A stretch of DNA of 9,178 bases from Hyphomicrobiales bacterium (GTDB lineage: Bacteria; Pseudomonadota; Alphaproteobacteria; Rhizobiales; Aestuariivirgaceae), in the NCBI GenBank assembly GCA_003151375.1, contig PLXI01000217.1, positions 1 to 9,178 of the forward strand, written 5' to 3'. The notes under the pieces were generated by a model, which had not been told where the DNA came from, did not search any database, and saw only the letters and a list, made by a program, of their open reading frames with translations. Below, piece by piece: positions 5,835 to 9,178 of this stretch; positions within the stretch are counted from its first letter, which is position 1; every line of letters begins with the position of its first letter. Position numbers and translations under genes: made by a program.

Positions 5835-6683
5835 TCAGCTGAGGTATTTCTTTAAGAACGCCATGCTGCGGCCCCAAGCCAAATCGGCAGACGCTTTGTC
5901 ATATCGCGCTGCATTGGTGTCATTGTTAAAAGCATGGTTGGCGCCATCATAGACATAGATCTCATAGGTTTTATTGTTGGCCTTGAGGGCTGCTTCAAAA
6001 ACTGGAATGCCGGCATTCGTGCGAGTATCAAGGCCAGCGTAATGTAACATGAGCGGCGCATGGATTTTGGCCGTATCTGCAGCGTTGGGCTGCATGCCGT
6101 AATAGGCAACACCGGCATTTAGCTTCGGGTCAGCCACCGCAAGCGCGTTCACAAAGCCACCACCCCAACAGAAGCCCAAAGCGCCCACTTTACCATTCAC
6201 ACCTTTATAGGATGAAAGCGCATCACGCACATCAAGAGAAGTCGCGTTGATATCTTCGGGCTTAAGCGCGCCAATCATGTCGCGCGCTTTGTCTTCATCG
6301 GCAGGTGTTCCACCCTGCATTGACAAATAATCTGTACCGAAAGCCACAAACCCCTCAAGTGCTACGCGCCGGACGATGTCCTTGATATGAGGGTTGAGGC
6401 CGCGGTTCTCGTGGATCACCATCACGCCACCAAGAGGCCCCTTGGCACTCTTTGGCATGGCGAGCAGGCCCTTGATATCAGGTAAAATCTCGATTTCCTT
6501 GGTGATGAGGCGCGGATCATCTGGTGCCACAGTATCGGCATAGGCGTATGAATTTTCAAGTTGAGCCAAAATTGGGGCAACTACCGCAGTGCCGGCCAGC
6601 ACTTTGAGCTTTTCAAGAAATTCGCGGCGTTTCATGCCGCCATGCGTGTAAATATCAAAAAGATTGATGAATTTCTGATCCAT
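5835..6683 (-). CDS. Exported dienelactone hydrolase family protein
   Basis: An alpha/beta hydrolase of the dienelactone hydrolase (carboxymethylenebutenolidase) family, 282 residues. The nucleophile elbow GFCWGGG carries Cys172. Asp219 (in GLDTR) and His250 (in GANHAF) complete the triad. The Cys-Asp and Asp-His gaps of 47 and 31 residues agree with the classical enzyme. The N-terminus has a twin-arginine leader: KRREFLEKLKVLAGTAVVAPI from residue 18 onward, with a likely cut after the AYA near residue 49. The mature protein would then be periplasmic. This longer, exported subgroup is common in alphaproteobacteria. Its substrate is not known, and there are no aromatic-degradation genes nearby to suggest muconolactone chemistry. 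The start at 6683 has AGGAG 6 nt upstream. The gene is divergent from the helicase and is followed by a terminator. Confidence 0.92.
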   Translation of the reverse strand: MDQKFINLFDIYTHGGMKRREFLEKLKVLAGTAVVAPILAQLENSYAYADTVAPDDPRLITKEIEILPDIKGLLAMPKSAKGPLGGVMVIHENRGLNPHIKDIVRRVALEGFVAFGTDYLSMQGGTPADEDKARDMIGALKPEDINATSLDVRDALSSYKGVNGKVGALGFCWGGGFVNALAVADPKLNAGVAYYGMQPNAADTAKIHAPLMLHYAGLDTRTNAGIPVFEAALKANNKTYEIYVYDGANHAFNNDTNAARYDKASADLAWGRSMAFLKKYLS

Positions 6684-6798
6684 GGGAGGCTCCTGTGTTT
6701 CAAATATTGTTACATTCTAGCGGCAAATTGCGGCGCTTCCGAGTGAACAACAAACATATCTTTTGTTTTCTAAATGTTCTCGCTAGTGTCGAGTCGCA
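6684..6798. promoter_or_regulatory. Divergent control region between hydrolase and helicase
   Basis: This 115-bp AT-rich gap must hold the promoters of both divergent genes. AACAAA (6749-6754) and TTTGTT (6762-6767) form a 6-bp inverted repeat around CATATCT, a plausible operator. On the minus strand TAGAAT (6721-6716) resembles a -10 for the hydrolase, but no good -35 stands 16-18 nt ahead of it. I cannot fix either promoter. Confidence 0.35.
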
Positions 6799-9178
6799 AT
6801 GAACGCAATTGACCCACTCTTAAACTTGCCGCCAACTGCGGTGCCAGCTGCGGCAGGTGCTATTTTGGGCGGTGAAATGCTTGGGGCTGCCTCAGCTTTG
6901 GCGCGTCTGGGTGCGGCCCCACATCTCATTTGTCATTCGGCCTTTTTTATTGAGCGCTTGGCGCAACAGGCACTTGCGACAAAATCCTTGGTGCGTGCAG
7001 CACGTGAGCAAAAGCATCTTGACGTGGCTGAGCTATTTGCCTTTGTGGCACCTGCCCGCATGGCAACGCCCACCGCAGCAGGTTTTGCACGTTCGCTTGG
7101 GGTTGCGATGACGGGTAGCACCAGTGAGACGTTAGAAGCCGTCGCGGATGATCTGCTAAATCGCCTCCGCAGCCCTAATTATCCATTTTTACGAGAAGCG
7201 GCAGAAGCCGCTTATTTTCTAGGTCGCACCAACTGGCCGTGGGCACGGGCGGTTTTGACTGCTGTTACAAAAGCCAACCCAAAACTGGAAAATGCCCAAT
7301 TCGCTACTGGCCTTAATGTGTGGGACCGGGTCGAAGAATGGGACGATGACGGCCAGCGCGCGCAAGGCACTCAGCTGGCAATTGAGCCGGATGAAGCCAC
7401 CAGTTTCTTGCAACGTATTCTTGGCAAAGGCGCCGAGCACCGCCAAAGCCAGCTTGACTATGCCGCTTCTGCCACACACGCATTCAACCCGCGCGACCGC
7501 AAGGAAGTGAATAATATCTTGTTGGCGGAAGCTGGCACCGGACTGGGCAAAACCTTGGGTTATCTCGTGCCAGCTTATTTGTGGGCGCGCAAGAACAATG
7601 CGCCCGTGTGGATTTCAACTTATACCAAAAACCTGCAACGCCAGTTAGACCAAGAAACTGCTCGCATCGTGCCGAACCCTGATGAGCGCCGCAGCCAGAT
7701 TGTCATTCGGAAGGGCCGCGAGAATTATGCTTGCCTGCTTAACATGCAAGAGGTTTTCGGGCGACTGACATCGGCTAATGCGCGTTCTGCTTTGCTGGCT
7801 ACACTGATTGCACGTTGGGCGCGGTTCAGCCGCGATGGCGATATTGTGGGCGGAGATTTTCCAAGTTGGCTGATGCCGCTATTTTCCGAAACCAATCTGG
7901 ATGGTGAATCTCGCAATCCAACGCCAACCTCGCTGGGCCTTACGGACAGGCGCGGCGAATGCATTTATGCCGCCTGCCCGCATTTCAAACGCTGCTTTAT
8001 TGAAAAATCTGTGCGCGCTGGGCGCAAGGCAGATATTGTGATTGCCAATCATGCGTTGGTTTTGCACCAAGCAGCGATTGACCATGCTATTGGCGTGGCC
8101 AAAACCGAGGAAGAGGAGGTAGCACCGGGTGGTTTGCGGCGCTTGGTGTTTGATGAAGGGCATCATCTTTTTGATGCAGCGGATTCAGCTTTTTCCGGCC
8201 ATCTTACCGCATTAGAGGCGGCAGAACTTCGGCGTTGGTTGCGCGGGCCCGAAGCCGAGCGCAGACGCGGTCGTGGTCTATCTGAACGCATTGGCGATTT
8301 ATTGGTCAATGAAGAAAAGGCCGAAAAGCATCTCTCGGATGTGCTCCGCGCTGCTGCCTCTCTGCCCGGCCCTGGCTGGACAAGACGTATTCAAGCGGGC
8401 CATCCGGAAGGTTCTGCTGAAGAGTTTCTCACTTTGGTGCGCCAACAGGTTTTGGCCCGCTCAGAGGCAAGTGCATCCAATTCGCTTGAAGCAGATTGTC
8501 TGCCGCTGGTTGCCGGCCTGCCCACAGCAATTGATGATCTGGTGGATCATCTCAGCGCCTTGCAAAAACCGATGACAGCACTCGCAAATTTGCTGGTAAA
8601 AAAACTTGATGATGAAGCAGCTGAGCTGAATACGCCTGATCGGGGCCGCATTGAAGCCATTGCGCGCGGGTTGAAACGGCGCGGCGAATTGATGGTGGGC
8701 GGCTGGATTTCTATGCTCAAGCAATTGCAGGGGCAAGACAACCCACTGTTTGTGGAATGGTTTGCAGTGGAGCAAATGTTCGGCCGCGAACATGATGTGG
8801 GGTTTCACTCGCATTGGATTGATCCATCTGTGCCGCTGGCCAATGCAGTGTTGCGCCAAGCCGATGGTCTCATCATTACATCAGCCACACTGAGGGATCG
8901 CCCACCCGATGTGCCTGATGATTGGAGTAATGCCGAGGCACGCACCGGCGTGATCCACCTGCCTTATCCAGTGATGCGGGTGAATTATAACTCGCCGTTT
9001 GATTATACCAATATTGCACGTGTGATTGTGGTGAATGATGTGAACCGCGAAGACATGGACCAGATTGCAGCGGCTTACCGTGAGTTATTTCTGGCTACCA
9101 ATGGTGGCGCGTTGGGGCTGTTCACGGCCATTGCGCGCTTGAAGGCGGTTCATAAAAGATTGGCCCCCGCACTCACAA
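6799..9178 (+). CDS. DinG/XPD-like ATP-dependent DNA helicase (C-terminus cut)
   Basis: A superfamily 2 helicase of the DinG/XPD group, which unwinds DNA 5' to 3' and acts in repair and resolution of unusual structures. At least 793 residues are present with no stop before the window end. Walker A is GTGLGKT at 246-252, the DEAH-type box is DEGHH at 452-456, and SATL lies at 695-698. Four cysteines at 312, 388, 393 and 399 have the spacing of the iron-sulfur cluster that these helicases need. The first 240 residues precede the helicase core and include LDVAELFAFVAPARMATPT, a segment I associate with alphaproteobacterial homologues. That region is not a recognised DinG part in Escherichia coli. 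ATG 6799 is preceded by an in-frame TAG, so the start cannot be further upstream; no clear Shine-Dalgarno is present. An in-frame ATG at codon 27 is an alternative. The final nucleotide-binding motifs lie outside the window. Confidence 0.92.
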   Translation, partial: MNAIDPLLNLPPTAVPAAAGAILGGEMLGAASALARLGAAPHLICHSAFFIERLAQQALATKSLVRAAREQKHLDVAELFAFVAPARMATPTAAGFARSLGVAMTGSTSETLEAVADDLLNRLRSPNYPFLREAAEAAYFLGRTNWPWARAVLTAVTKANPKLENAQFATGLNVWDRVEEWDDDGQRAQGTQLAIEPDEATSFLQRILGKGAEHRQSQLDYAASATHAFNPRDRKEVNNILLAEAGTGLGKTLGYLVPAYLWARKNNAPVWISTYTKNLQRQLDQETARIVPNPDERRSQIVIRKGRENYACLLNMQEVFGRLTSANARSALLATLIARWARFSRDGDIVGGDFPSWLMPLFSETNLDGESRNPTPTSLGLTDRRGECIYAACPHFKRCFIEKSVRAGRKADIVIANHALVLHQAAIDHAIGVAKTEEEEVAPGGLRRLVFDEGHHLFDAADSAFSGHLTALEAAELRRWLRGPEAERRRGRGLSERIGDLLVNEEKAEKHLSDVLRAAASLPGPGWTRRIQAGHPEGSAEEFLTLVRQQVLARSEASASNSLEADCLPLVAGLPTAIDDLVDHLSALQKPMTALANLLVKKLDDEAAELNTPDRGRIEAIARGLKRRGELMVGGWISMLKQLQGQDNPLFVEWFAVEQMFGREHDVGFHSHWIDPSVPLANAVLRQADGLIITSATLRDRPPDVPDDWSNAEARTGVIHLPYPVMRVNYNSPFDYTNIARVIVVNDVNREDMDQIAAAYRELFLATNGGALGLFTAIARLKAVHKRLAPALT

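Noticed and set aside
1..9178. CRISPR arrays, tRNAs, rRNAs, insertion sequences or attachment sites
   Set aside because: I saw no regularly spaced repeats, tRNA T-arm and acceptor combination, transposase or integrase signature, or terminal repeats on either strand.

Overview
The window looks like chromosomal DNA from an alphaproteobacterium, most likely of the Hyphomicrobiales type. The reasons are a class I (archaeal-type) lysyl-tRNA synthetase, a DinG-like helicase with the long N-terminal region I associate with Rhizobiales homologues, and a dienelactone-hydrolase-family protein with a Tat-type leader. The assignment rests on remembered family features, not on a search. Base composition is moderate, and gene 373-1254 looks AT-richer than its neighbours.

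Layout. Positions 1-139 (minus) hold the first 46 codons of glucokinase. Divergent from it, 373-1254 (plus) encodes an unrecognised two-helix membrane protein. Positions 1255-1843 have no credible protein gene but are dense in inverted repeats. A TTGACA promoter-like element at 1323 precedes about 390 nt of nested hairpins, a 13-pair long-range helix and a GNRA-capped stem. A hairpin with a T-rich tail follows near 1708-1743. Every wobble pair I found in the main stems fits only a plus-strand RNA. I read this as a structured noncoding RNA gene, or a very long structured leader of prfC, that I cannot assign to a known family. It is the most interesting item here.

Positions 1844-3415 (plus) encode peptide chain release factor 3 (prfC). 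Its stop overlaps the start of a DUF599-type membrane protein (3412-4137), so the two are probably translationally coupled. That gene converges on the class I lysyl-tRNA synthetase (4134-5756, minus), with the stop codons overlapping. Upstream of lysS on the same strand is an exported dienelactone-hydrolase-like protein (5835-6683). The 78 bp between them carry a terminator hairpin that overlaps a candidate lysS promoter. Divergent from the hydrolase, 6799 to the window end (plus, truncated) encodes a DinG/XPD-type iron-sulfur helicase.

The protein genes are mostly housekeeping: translation termination and charging, sugar phosphorylation and DNA repair. I see no transposase, integrase, CRISPR array, tRNA or rRNA. 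The accessory-looking part is 373-1843, the unknown membrane protein and the structured RNA region between glk and prfC.
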